A stretch of 32,616 nt of DNA, taken from positions 1 through 32,616 of the IMG/VR virus record IMGVR_UViG_3300009620_000025; one strand, written 5' to 3'. The position numbers were made by a program, and so were the translations under genes. Below are positions 6,007 to 14,657 of the stretch, one piece after another (within the stretch, counting starts at the first letter, position 1; each line of letters begins with the position of its first letter). The stretch is from a virus. The notes under the pieces were generated by a model, which did not search any database, was not told where the DNA came from, and saw only the letters and a list, made by a program, of their open reading frames with translations.

Positions 6007-8214
6007 ATGCTTTTAGTAGATTATTTTGATTTTGATTCCCTGCAAATTTTGGAGGAGAATAAGTCAACTGGTACTATGAAGCTTCAAGGAATTTGCCAAC
6101 GAGCGGGTGTACCTAATAAAAATAATAGAATTTATGAAAAAACACTTTTGGAGAGAGAGTTTAAAAAACTAACTCCCATGATCGGTGAAAGGAGATTAAT
6201 TGGAGAATTAGATCATCCTACCGGTCCTACAGTTAGTTTAAAAAATGCTTCTCATATTATTACAGAAGTTACTTTTAAAGGAGACGATGCTCTTTGTATT
6301 GTTGAATTATTGAATACTCCTGCTGGAAAGGTTGCTCAGTCACTAATAAAAGACGGTGTAAAATTAGGAATTTCATCTAGAGCTGTGGGAAGTTTAGAAT
6401 CTCCTGGTAACGACGGGGTTCAAAGAGTAAATGAAAATGATTTTAAATTGATAACTTGGGATCTTGTTGCTGATCCTTCCACGAAGGAAGCTTTTATAGG
6501 GATAAATGAATCTGTAGAAGGGGCGGAAGGAGAAAATATCAGTTTCAAAAAGAGAATTTCTGCTGTTATAAGAGAAAGACTTATTATAGAAACTTTTAAG
6601 CAAAAGTTCGTAAATGAAGATACTAGGTCAAAAATTGAATCTAAAATCAGAACTTTAGCTGCTTCGGAGGAAGCTGAGCTGCAAAGATCAGCAAGAGCAG
6701 AGAATAGGAAAAGAGGAAGAACGAGACGGAAAGAAACTGAGCACAGGATTCGGACAAGAACTGCTTTAGAACAAGAACTAGAAAAAGAGACAAAGAAAAA
6801 GTCTAAAACAAAAGGAGCTAAAGCAGTAGCTACTCAATTAAAAAAGGCTCCTGGACAAGCAGAAAGACGAAGTTCTCCCAGAATGGATCGCAATCATCTT
6901 GTGATAACCAATATCCCTCTTATAAAAGAATATCTCGATTATAAGAGTAAAGGTCGAGTAACTAAAAAAAAAAGACTAGCTGAGGCTTTTCTCTCCGAAG
7001 TAAGAAGGAGAGGTGTTTACTACGGAGGTCCTGGAAAACAGGATGTTTATGGAGGAGGGGTAATAGGCAGGACTACTAGGAGATATAAAGGTAGTAGAAA
7101 ACCCTTAAAAATAAGATCCTTAGATCCTTCTCAAAGAGCCGCAGCTTTACAACATGTTGGAGCCGACGTAGGAAAAGAACATAAAAGAGTAAGAAGAGTT
7201 TCTATTCCTAGAACGGATACACCAGGAAAGGTGCGCCACGTAACTTATTCCAAAAGAGGACAAGAAAGATTCGAAACTCCAGGTGGAGGTTCGTATAAAA
7301 CAAAAATAGACCCCACAACGGGAGAACGTTACATGTTAGGACGAACTCCGGAAGGGCGAGTCTGGAGATCTTTTGTAGATCCAAAAGGAAAGCAGAAAAT
7401 GCAAATGAGACTTCCTTCTGGGGGAGCAGTAGAAAGAAAGATAAAAGACGGAGGAGCAGAAGGAAGACTACAAAGAAAGAGACCTTCTCTAAAGCCAAAA
7501 CCTAAACCTACGCCTTTACCAACCCCTACTCCTACCACAACTCCGACCCCAACCTCACCCCTCTCTCCTGACCACGAGAAGATAGGTTCCGGAAAATCAA
7601 TTTATGGGATGGAAATAGATCCTCATAAGAGAAGCCCTTTAAATACTCCTCGTAACCGGGATTTGGCTAGGTTACAAGTAAAACGAGGAGTGCCTTTACA
7701 AGGAAAAGAAGGGGGAGGAGGTGTTCCGGCTTCAGCAGGTTCTTCAGCTGAGGGCGCGACTGCTAAAGGTGAGCGTTTAGCAGCAGCCATAACAGGCGAT
7801 ACTACTAAAAAGAAAAAACAGAATTTAGACCAACACAAACTCCCCGGAAAAATGACAGACGTTGAGCTTAAGCGGTCATATGCTTCAGGAAGAGGCAGGT
7901 CTGTTGACCCAGAAACTATAGAGACTGGTCAAAAAATAAGTAATCTTCCTTCTGAACGAGCATTGCCTACAGGGAGATTAGCCAGATTAAGGACCAGATT
8001 AGCAAGATTTACAGGAGCGAGAGAAAGCGGAGTAAGGAGATCTTTGTTTGGCGACCCTAGGATGGAAAGAAGTCCTACTACAGGAAGGCTTCCCGGGGAT
8101 ACCCCCTATACAAAAGGAGAATCTGTTTTTAAGAAGTTTGGAAGAGCTTTTAGAAGAGGTTTTGCTCCTAGAAAATACTATAGTGCCCAACATAAAGCTG
8201 AAGATTTATCCTAA
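6007..8214 (+). CDS. 21: Prohead protease (T4 gp21-like) with a very long basic C-terminal extension
   Basis: 735 residues; T4 gp21 is about 212. Residues 1-175 are the gp21/peptidase S77 domain, a serine protease of herpesvirus-assemblin fold that cleaves core and capsid proteins during head maturation. Visible signature: GELDHP with probable catalytic H70, GISSR with the serine at 123/124, and WDLVADPS (D152/D156). Residues about 200-735 are unlike any protease I know: dominated by Arg, Lys, Gly, Pro and Ser, with a PT-rich linker near 497-520 (TPLPTPTPTTTPTPT) and Arg-rich patches on either side. This region should bind DNA and may be an internal head protein or core part released by self-cleavage. 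Frame and coding style are continuous, so no assembly artefact is evident. It starts one base after the preceding TGA without a ribosome site. Confidence 0.8.
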   Translation: MLLVDYFDFDSLQILEENKSTGTMKLQGICQRAGVPNKNNRIYEKTLLEREFKKLTPMIGERRLIGELDHPTGPTVSLKNASHIITEVTFKGDDALCIVELLNTPAGKVAQSLIKDGVKLGISSRAVGSLESPGNDGVQRVNENDFKLITWDLVADPSTKEAFIGINESVEGAEGENISFKKRISAVIRERLIIETFKQKFVNEDTRSKIESKIRTLAASEEAELQRSARAENRKRGRTRRKETEHRIRTRTALEQELEKETKKKSKTKGAKAVATQLKKAPGQAERRSSPRMDRNHLVITNIPLIKEYLDYKSKGRVTKKKRLAEAFLSEVRRRGVYYGGPGKQDVYGGGVIGRTTRRYKGSRKPLKIRSLDPSQRAAALQHVGADVGKEHKRVRRVSIPRTDTPGKVRHVTYSKRGQERFETPGGGSYKTKIDPTTGERYMLGRTPEGRVWRSFVDPKGKQKMQMRLPSGGAVERKIKDGGAEGRLQRKRPSLKPKPKPTPLPTPTPTTTPTPTSPLSPDHEKIGSGKSIYGMEIDPHKRSPLNTPRNRDLARLQVKRGVPLQGKEGGGGVPASAGSSAEGATAKGERLAAAITGDTTKKKKQNLDQHKLPGKMTDVELKRSYASGRGRSVDPETIETGQKISNLPSERALPTGRLARLRTRLARFTGARESGVRRSLFGDPRMERSPTTGRLPGDTPYTKGESVFKKFGRAFRRGFAPRKYYSAQHKAEDLS

Positions 8215-8283
8215 TTTATTGAAAAAATAAAAACAAAATTCCAATATTTGAATAAGGAAAAAATTTAAAAAAGAATAAATAGC

Positions 8284-8291
8284 CATAAATA
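8284..8291 (+). promoter_or_regulatory. Candidate T4-like late promoter (CATAAATA) upstream of the scaffold and capsid genes
   Basis: The 98-base gap between the protease and scaffold genes is extremely AT rich. It contains CATAAATA at 8284-8291, seven of eight bases matching the T4 late promoter TATAAATA, about 21 bases before the ATG at 8313. A separate promoter here would allow extra expression of scaffold and capsid protein. Low confidence because of base composition. Confidence 0.35.
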
Positions 8292-8312
8292 AGTATAGAA
8301 CAGGAAAATACT

Positions 8313-8933
8313 ATGTCTAATAAAGCCGTAAAAGAAATTGCTAGGTTGGTTCCCGAGGGATTATCTGAAGAAGGTATGAAAGAAATTTCATCCATTCTTG
8401 AGCAATACATTGAGAATCAGGTTGGATCCGAAGTGGCGGATATTGAATCTAAGGTATCTTCTTTGTTCAGAACTAAAATAGATTCTTTTAAAGATCTTGC
8501 TTTAAAAGAATTAGTTAATGAAGATTCTAACATTAAAGCTATTCAATACTTTGATAAAATTATGGGTATTGTAGCGGAATACGTGGAAACTGAAATGATT
8601 GATAGTAAACTTACCGAAAAAGAGAATATTATCAAAGAACAAAAAGAAACTATCTCTACTTTAGAAGGGCAATTAACAGAACTAGTAATCGAAAATAAAA
8701 GAATAAATCAATCTGTGGACATGCTTCAAGAAAATAGAGAAGAATTACAAGAACAACTTATCACGACAAGTGCTGAGCTCGATGAAAAAGATAAAATTAT
8801 GAAAGAAACTTTTGAATCCTCAGAAAAAGCTGTCGTGATCGCTAATGAGAAGATCAACAATCCGTTAGCAGATAACGATAACCCTTACCTCAGTAATGAG
8901 GTGCTAACACTTACTGAACAAGTGTTAAGATAA
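8313..8933 (+). CDS. 22: Prohead core scaffold protein (T4 gp22-like)
   Basis: 206 residues (T4 gp22 is about 269). Acidic and strongly helical. Residues about 90-165 have heptad-like spacing (KEQKETISTLEGQLTELV) indicating a coiled coil, as expected of the scaffolding core around which the gp23 shell assembles. Several [LI]-x-E sequences could be cut by the prohead protease. Assignment rests on position between protease and capsid genes, length and coiled-coil character, not on clear residue identity. ATG 8313 has AGGA seven bases upstream. The capsid gene follows after 33 bases with its own ribosome site. Confidence 0.7.
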   Translation: MSNKAVKEIARLVPEGLSEEGMKEISSILEQYIENQVGSEVADIESKVSSLFRTKIDSFKDLALKELVNEDSNIKAIQYFDKIMGIVAEYVETEMIDSKLTEKENIIKEQKETISTLEGQLTELVIENKRINQSVDMLQENREELQEQLITTSAELDEKDKIMKETFESSEKAVVIANEKINNPLADNDNPYLSNEVLTLTEQVLR

Positions 8934-8966
8934 CAACTTAATAATACAAATTAGGAGTTTACAATT

Positions 8967-10526
8967 ATGCTAGGAGATAACCAAGTTAAGACGCTAACTG
9001 ACAAATGGGCACCTATCCTAGACTCTGGCGATGGTATCAAAGACCAGTACTGTAGGGAAACTACTGCTGTTCTCCTAGAAAATCAAGCACGTAGTATCCT
9101 GAACGAACAAGCCAAGTCTGGAATGCTCACTGAAGACACAACTGTCGGTCAGTTAGGCACTTTTCAAAAGTTTGCGTTCCCAATAGTTCGGAGAGTTTTC
9201 CCCGAACTACTCGCAAATAACATTGTTGGCGTACAGCCAATGCAAGGACCCGTATCCCAAGTGTTCTATCTTGGATACGATAGAAATCAATCTGTAGGTA
9301 GCGGTGCGCTGCAAAATGTCTACAGTAAGTTCCAAATAACCTATAGAGGTGCTGTTCCCGGTGACGGGAGTATCGGTGGTTCTAGAGATAATGTTGGATC
9401 CTTAGACTCAGGTACTCCTTCTGCTTCTGAATTAGCTGATGGCACTCAATTCTCGCCATCAGGTACTGTTGGAGGAGATTGGGCGATGTATCCTGACACT
9501 ACTTCCCTTATGCAATTCGTCACTAGTGCTGGCGAGCGTTTGGGTGAGCGTCTGGTAAGTTCCCATAATGGAACTGATATTCTTCATCAGAATGAAACCA
9601 TCCCTGAAATTGATTTCCATATCGAAACCCAATCGGTCGAAGCTGCTACTCGGAAGTTCAGAGCTCTCTGGACAATCGAAGCTGCCCAAGACCTTCGGGC
9701 TTACCACAATCTTGATTTAGAAAGAGAACTCACTGATCTCCTTTCTAAAGAGGTAGAGGTTGAAATCGATAGAGAACTTATCGAGGATCTGAGAATGCTT
9801 GCTTACGACGTGAGTAACACCTTCGGCACTCCTGCCGGGGGATTTGACAGAGGAAATCTTGGCCTTCCTGGAGCTAATAACTTCACGGGCTTGAAAAACA
9901 CAGGAACGGGTTCATACGAATATGATCATACTGGTCTCCCTGCTGGAAACCCAGCCGGAACCGATAAAAACGTGTTCTTCATTGATCTAGCTAGTACATC
10001 TATGCCAGATGCTCCTCAGCACGTTGGGCACATTTATTCTAACATTCTTGCTGCACTTAACTTTGCATCGAACGATATCTACACCTCTACTTACAGAGGT
10101 CCTGGTAACTGGTTCATCTGCTCTCCCTTGATTGCTGCCATGCTTGAATCCGCTTCTAAACTTGAAGGTGGGATTGAGTCCGGCTCTTACTCGGGAGGAG
10201 TGGCTTACAAAGGTAAGTTTGCGGGTAAATATGACATGTACGTCGATCCTCTCTACCCTGAGGACGAAATTCTTGTCGGATACAAGGGCGAAAGTCCAAT
10301 GGATGCAGGATACGTTTACGCTCCTTATATTCCGTTGCAACTGCTGCCAACTGTTACTGACCCTGATACCTTCCAACCCCGGAAGGGCATTCTGACTCGC
10401 TACGGCAAAGTCGCGATTGCACCGGAGTCCCGGTTCTACAGAGTCATTAGAATTGTTGGAGCTGACGCTTCTAGATATCTACACACTCCGTTCGCAGAAA
10501 TCCAAACTGCCTTCGGCTCACTGTAA
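8967..10526 (+). CDS. 23: Major capsid protein (T4 gp23-like)
   Basis: 519 residues; T4 gp23 has 521. It forms the hexameric lattice of the head. The N-terminal region contains the recognisable gp23 block FPIVRRVFPELLANNIVGVQPM followed by QVFYL, matching the T4 pattern of VRRAIP then GVQPM then QVFAL. Just before it, L54-T55-E56 fits the prohead protease specificity, placing the mature N-terminus near D57, similar to T4 cleavage after residue 65. The C-terminus has RKGILTRYGKVAIAPESRFYRVIRI, typical of the family. Strong ribosome site (AGGAG, 10 bases upstream). Codons are richer in C and G at third positions than in neighbouring genes, consistent with very high expression. A palindrome and a strong terminator follow immediately. 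Confidence 0.93.
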   Translation: MLGDNQVKTLTDKWAPILDSGDGIKDQYCRETTAVLLENQARSILNEQAKSGMLTEDTTVGQLGTFQKFAFPIVRRVFPELLANNIVGVQPMQGPVSQVFYLGYDRNQSVGSGALQNVYSKFQITYRGAVPGDGSIGGSRDNVGSLDSGTPSASELADGTQFSPSGTVGGDWAMYPDTTSLMQFVTSAGERLGERLVSSHNGTDILHQNETIPEIDFHIETQSVEAATRKFRALWTIEAAQDLRAYHNLDLERELTDLLSKEVEVEIDRELIEDLRMLAYDVSNTFGTPAGGFDRGNLGLPGANNFTGLKNTGTGSYEYDHTGLPAGNPAGTDKNVFFIDLASTSMPDAPQHVGHIYSNILAALNFASNDIYTSTYRGPGNWFICSPLIAAMLESASKLEGGIESGSYSGGVAYKGKFAGKYDMYVDPLYPEDEILVGYKGESPMDAGYVYAPYIPLQLLPTVTDPDTFQPRKGILTRYGKVAIAPESRFYRVIRIVGADASRYLHTPFAEIQTAFGSL

Positions 10527-10542
10527 ACCTTAATTAAGGTTT
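10525..10542. repeat. Perfect 18-base palindrome overlapping the capsid gene stop codon
   Basis: AAACCTTAATTAAGGTTT reads identically on both strands and begins inside the TAA stop of the capsid gene. It is followed six bases later by the strong terminator hairpin. It could protect the transcript end or bind a dimeric protein; neither is shown. Confidence 0.6.
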
Positions 10543-10547
10543 AATAA

Positions 10548-10584
10548 ACAGGCGGGAGTTTTTGACTCCCGCCTGTACCTTTTT
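10548..10584 (+). terminator. Strong rho-independent terminator after the capsid gene
   Basis: A perfect 12-base-pair stem, left arm 10548-10559 and right arm 10565-10576 (ACAGGCGGGAGT and its complement), with a 5-base loop TTTTG. It is GC rich in an AT-rich genome and followed by ACCTTTTT. It should end the capsid transcript and isolate the neck/tail genes. Confidence 0.88.
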
Positions 10585-10603
10585 GGTCTATATACTTGTA
10601 GAA

Positions 10604-10858
10604 ATGAAATACGTCAACAGAACTAATAAAACAATATATTTGCCCTCTGGAATGGTTTTCAGACCTTTCGAAGAAAAAATACTTCAAAAAGAAATTCCAA
10701 TTATAAAGGGAATTGATGTCGTTCTCCAAAAGAAGAAGAGAGCTTCAACTTTTGTGAAAAAGAAGTCTGTGAAACAAGTTAAACCCAAAAAAGAAAATAA
10801 AATAAAATCTGATGGTGCACAACAAAAAGAAAAGACAAAAGAGAGGACCTCAGAGTAG
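10604..10858 (+). CDS. Small protein with Lys-rich tail, unrecognised
   Basis: 84 residues from ATG 10604. A longer frame opening inside the terminator stem at 10562 is rejected because it would start in the hairpin. Residues 1-45 look folded (MKYVNRTNKTIYLPSGMVFRPF); the rest is a Lys-rich, disordered tail with repeated KK pairs. No Shine-Dalgarno sequence is visible; TATATA lies about 15 bases upstream. Its end overlaps the gp13-like gene by 47 bases in another frame. The N-terminal pattern of short strands and a Pro turn loosely resembles the 61-residue protein before the sheath gene. Probably a small virion-associated protein by position; function unknown. Confidence 0.45.
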   Translation: MKYVNRTNKTIYLPSGMVFRPFEEKILQKEIPIIKGIDVVLQKKKRASTFVKKKSVKQVKPKKENKIKSDGAQQKEKTKERTSE

Positions 10859-11696
10859 AGCAGGGGATACCTTTTCTGAACCGAGAAGTCCGTATATTCT
10901 TGATAGAGAGAATTTTGGACTTGACATTTCTAAAATTAATAGAAATTTAATTGGGGAAGAAGGGGAATTAACAGACTTTGATAAAATAATTAGAGACTAT
11001 GTGCTCCTTCAAATGGGTCACCCAGTAGTAAGAGTAGAGCTTACAGATCAACAAATTAAAGTCTGTTTAGATGAGTCTATATCCACTCTCCAATATCATG
11101 CTCCTCAATGGATGACTCAGATTATAACTTTTACTACTACTCCTAATGTTAATAAATATGAATTACCTGATTGGGTAGCTCAAAACTTAGAATACGTAGT
11201 TTATAAAAAAGATCTTCTAACTGCTCCTAGTTTAGCAGGTGCTAAAAGTCTGGAGGAAGATATCTTTATTAGATACTTCCAAGATACTAATATTTTTAGA
11301 GCTATGGATATGAGTCAGTTCTATCTAATTCAGCAAAACTTAGAAATGCTTCGTAAGATTTTAAGCAGCGAAGGGGCCTGGGATATAGTGGATGGAAAAT
11401 ATCTTATTCTATATCCTACTCCGAAAGAATTCGAAGAAGCAATTATAATTTACAGAGCTTTAAATCCAGAAACCATACATCCTTTCTATTTGAATTGGCT
11501 TCAAAAATATTCATTAGCCTGCTCCAAAATAATTTTAGGAACTATCAGAGGGAAATATAGAACTCTCCCTTCCCCAGCAGGAGGAGCACAATTGGACGGA
11601 GAAATGCTTCGTCGCACAGGGGAAGAGGAAAAAGTTAATCTTCTTCAGAGGCTTATTGACGAAATTGAAGATCCCCTTTACTTTACAATGTACTAA
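10812..11696 (+). CDS. 13: Neck protein (T4 gp13-like)
   Basis: 294 residues; T4 gp13 has 309. gp13 forms the head-proximal neck ring that joins the filled head to the tail. The family's N-terminal block is clear: DYVLLQMGHPVVRVELTDQQ followed by a run resembling the T4 sequence RRLGAPIINVELTPDQI. The C-terminus also fits: a helical LACSKIILGTIRGKY, then a GG-x-LDGE turn, and an ending EIEDPLYF, parallel to T4's GQILARH, TIDGQ and LLDPPFG. Start codon is uncertain: the first 20 residues are basic and overlap the preceding gene by 47 bases, so a later in-frame start is possible. The stop overlaps the next start (TAATG). Confidence 0.82.
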   Translation: MVHNKKKRQKRGPQSRAGDTFSEPRSPYILDRENFGLDISKINRNLIGEEGELTDFDKIIRDYVLLQMGHPVVRVELTDQQIKVCLDESISTLQYHAPQWMTQIITFTTTPNVNKYELPDWVAQNLEYVVYKKDLLTAPSLAGAKSLEEDIFIRYFQDTNIFRAMDMSQFYLIQQNLEMLRKILSSEGAWDIVDGKYLILYPTPKEFEEAIIIYRALNPETIHPFYLNWLQKYSLACSKIILGTIRGKYRTLPSPAGGAQLDGEMLRRTGEEEKVNLLQRLIDEIEDPLYFTMY

Positions 11697-14656
11697 TGGT
11701 TACTAATGAAGAAATTCGTCCAACCGCTGATTTCTTTAGAAATGTAATTGATGAATTAGAAAATTCGGGATATGCTACTAATTTCACTAAAGAATATACA
11801 GAAAAATTATCTCAATTATTTGATAATTTAACATATATTTCTTCTGAAGAAAAAGAGATTTCAGTAGCCTTTATCTATGGATCTGTCGAAAGGGCTGTAG
11901 GGAAACGACAAGAGAAAAATACACTAACTTTACCAATAGTATCTTTTTCTTTTCATTCCTTGACAGAATCAAAAGACAGACAAAAATATGACCCTCTTAT
12001 TAATTTTGAAACATCCTTTGATAAAGCAAAACAAGAATATAAAAGAGTTATTTCAAAAGTTCCAAAACCTATAAAATTAAATTATAAAATAAATCTTTAT
12101 AGTAAATTTATTGAAGATTTAAATCAACTTACAGAAAAAATTGAAGCTAAATTTAACCCTTCTTTAGAAGTTTCTGTAAGTTTCAATAAAAAAGGAAAAG
12201 CTTTTATAACTGATAGGCAAGAAGCTACGAGTGTTATTCTTGGAGATAAACAAGATAGAGTTTTAAAAAGGTCTCTTGTGATAACTATTGAGACTTACAT
12301 ACCTTCTGAAAGATTTTTAGTTACTAATACTAAAAAATCTAAATTTAAAACTGAACTGTATGTAAACGATGTTTTAGATGAGCCGCTAGGAAGTTTAGCT
12401 CCAGTTACAGAAGATCTAGGGTTGGTAATAACTTATTCCGACGGGTATAAAGCTTATGTTGATGTTAGGTACCCTTCCAAACCTAGTAAAACTATCCAAC
12501 TAGACGGAAGTATTCCAGTAGCTTTTCTCGTTCACGGAGCAGGAGACGATAGAAGTTCCCAAGCAGCTAAAGCTTTTCTCATCTCTCTAGAAGAGGAAGT
12601 AATGACGGTTACTTTTGACATAAGAGGGCAGGGGGCTTCATTAGATGTTTTGAATGATAATACAAAATATGGAAGGACTACCCAACTTTCCTTTAGAGAG
12701 CAGATGGATATTTATGAAATAATGAGATTTGTAATCGATAAATATTCAGGTAAGACTTCCGCTATTGCAGCCAACCCTAATAAAATTGCTTGGTTAGGGT
12801 TTTCTCAAGGGGGATCTTATTCTTTAATGGCTAATGGATTGTCAGAAACTGCGGTACCTGAGGAAGTAATAGAGAATTTCAAATGGAAAGATATAGTTAC
12901 AAAGACAACTTATACTTCGTCCGATAAGTTCCCAAAAATTTCTTTCACCGCGATGGGAGGAGTCCCTCCTTCTCTTAATAGGTTAGCTGTTGATTATGGT
13001 TATATTTTTCCACACACAGCAGCTAGATCTCACTACAGAGTAAATACTCCTGATTGGATTTTATATCCTGGAGCCCCCGGTTCTCCACCTTATGATGGTT
13101 CTCTTCCAAAAAAGGAAGCTGGAATGAAAATGTGGTTAAGACCAGACATCTGGAGACAAATTAGTAACGTCGGAGCTTCTTCTACAGGGGACGCTAATTA
13201 CCCTGATGCTATTTTAAGCGTGTCTTCTTTAGCTGATTATTTTGATGGGATTTTCTCAGGAGATGTTGGAACTTCTTTCGATTCTGAGTCTTCTAGTTTT
13301 TATAACTGGTCCGAGACGATGGATTCTCTAATAGTTGAAAGCACTGTCCCTTTACTTTATACTCAAGATCCTAATGATTTTTATATAGATATTAATCCTG
13401 TTCTAGATGTTCTTTATAGAAGATTTGTGTATGATCAAGGACCTAACGGAACTTTAAACAAAGGAAATTTTTTCATTAGATTTGGATATCCCGCTCACGG
13501 TGTTTTTATTGTTCCCGGAGAATTGGGAAAATATAAATTATTGGAAAGAGTTTTTTTTAGAAAACATTTATTAAATATTGATTATCCTCCTTGGTTTGCA
13601 ACTTATAGTTTAGAAAAAAATACTATTCTTGCTAAAGTAAAACCTAATGTTGTTTTTCCTAACGATTTAAGTTCAGCTCCTTTTGGAAGTTTAAAGCTGG
13701 ATCCGGGGTGGAAATGGAAATACATTGGACTTGAACCGGAATCTATACAAGCAGACCAACGAATACTCTTTACTTCTAGTGGAATTACTACAGGAGAAAG
13801 TACCTCCTCTGTTTATTTTTGTTCTGGAACTTCTAGATTAGCCACTGCATTCCCTGCTTCCGGAGGAGAAACAGATTACTTTATTAATCATAGTGTTTCT
13901 TCTGGTTTCGATGTATCAGCATATTATGATATTGCAAAAAATGCAAACACTCCTGATTTAAACAACCCTGGTTTTGTCACATATAATTTTGGTCCTACGC
14001 AGTTAACAGCAAGTGGGCTTATAGCAAGTACTTCTGCAGAGTATGAGTCGGGTACTTTAGCAGGATCTTCTATTTTATGTGGTCCGGTCGAAGTCCTTTT
14101 GCATGCTTCAGGAAATGCTCCTTTTATGTTAGGAGTATCTCTATGGGATAAATATACAACTCTCTTAGGGGATGAGAGATCTATTTTTATAACAAACGGA
14201 TACATTACACAACCCATCCCAGAGAAAGCCAAAGAGCTTAATTCTTATTTATTTCATATGGGAGTTGAATTCTATCCTTTATTAGCAAATCATAGATTGT
14301 CAGTCATTGTAGAAGCTTATCCGTGGTTTAGGCAAACTATGGGCCCTGCTGATCTGGTAAAAGAAGGAGTTTTCAGACCCGGTATGTATTTACATAATTT
14401 TGATGTGGTAATAAAGGAACATCCTGACTCTTCAGATATAGTAAATACTATTGACCAAAGAGCAGAAACTTTATTTCTGAATAGAGGAGCTTTGACTACA
14501 ACTCAAAATCACGATTGGATGAGAATAACAATTCCTATACTTCCCATTACTAAAGCTCTTATTTTAAAAGATGATCAAGGAGGATTTCTAGGCACAGGGG
14601 AAGGTGGTTCAGGCGGATTCCTTAATAGCGGATTGGGAGAAGACCCGGTCATATAA
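11696..14656 (+). CDS. Tail terminator/sheath stabiliser (gp15-like) fused to an alpha/beta-hydrolase with PepX/CocE-type C-terminal domain
   Basis: 986 residues. Residues 1-215 match the T4 gp15 proximal tail sheath stabiliser: YGSVERAVGK, LTLP, and LNYKINLYSKFIEDLNQLTEKIE (first part), ending in IETYIPSERF. T4 gp15 is about 270 residues. Residues about 240-610 are an alpha/beta hydrolase: VHGAG (279-283, oxyanion region), DIRGQG (308-313), nucleophile elbow GFSQGG with S370, acid candidates D558/D561/D565 in QDPNDFYID, and catalytic His candidate H601 in YPAHG. Residues about 650-940 are beta rich with YFCSGT and LLHASG stretches, resembling the jelly-roll C-terminal domain of X-prolyl peptidases and cocaine-esterase-type enzymes. 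A Gly-rich tail ends the protein. It overlaps gp13's stop and is followed one base later by an unfused paralogue. Enzyme substrate unknown; fusion is seen directly in one uninterrupted frame. Confidence 0.75.
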   Translation: MVTNEEIRPTADFFRNVIDELENSGYATNFTKEYTEKLSQLFDNLTYISSEEKEISVAFIYGSVERAVGKRQEKNTLTLPIVSFSFHSLTESKDRQKYDPLINFETSFDKAKQEYKRVISKVPKPIKLNYKINLYSKFIEDLNQLTEKIEAKFNPSLEVSVSFNKKGKAFITDRQEATSVILGDKQDRVLKRSLVITIETYIPSERFLVTNTKKSKFKTELYVNDVLDEPLGSLAPVTEDLGLVITYSDGYKAYVDVRYPSKPSKTIQLDGSIPVAFLVHGAGDDRSSQAAKAFLISLEEEVMTVTFDIRGQGASLDVLNDNTKYGRTTQLSFREQMDIYEIMRFVIDKYSGKTSAIAANPNKIAWLGFSQGGSYSLMANGLSETAVPEEVIENFKWKDIVTKTTYTSSDKFPKISFTAMGGVPPSLNRLAVDYGYIFPHTAARSHYRVNTPDWILYPGAPGSPPYDGSLPKKEAGMKMWLRPDIWRQISNVGASSTGDANYPDAILSVSSLADYFDGIFSGDVGTSFDSESSSFYNWSETMDSLIVESTVPLLYTQDPNDFYIDINPVLDVLYRRFVYDQGPNGTLNKGNFFIRFGYPAHGVFIVPGELGKYKLLERVFFRKHLLNIDYPPWFATYSLEKNTILAKVKPNVVFPNDLSSAPFGSLKLDPGWKWKYIGLEPESIQADQRILFTSSGITTGESTSSVYFCSGTSRLATAFPASGGETDYFINHSVSSGFDVSAYYDIAKNANTPDLNNPGFVTYNFGPTQLTASGLIASTSAEYESGTLAGSSILCGPVEVLLHASGNAPFMLGVSLWDKYTTLLGDERSIFITNGYITQPIPEKAKELNSYLFHMGVEFYPLLANHRLSVIVEAYPWFRQTMGPADLVKEGVFRPGMYLHNFDVVIKEHPDSSDIVNTIDQRAETLFLNRGALTTTQNHDWMRITIPILPITKALILKDDQGGFLGTGEGGSGGFLNSGLGEDPVI

Positions 14657-14657
14657 A

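Noticed and set aside
9987-10376. 129-codon - strand frame inside the capsid gene
   Set aside because: Opposite strongly conserved capsid codons, no ribosome site, no recognisable protein features.
10562-10603. TTG start for the small protein gene within the terminator
   Set aside because: It would begin inside the hairpin stem; ATG 10604 gives a sensible N-terminus.
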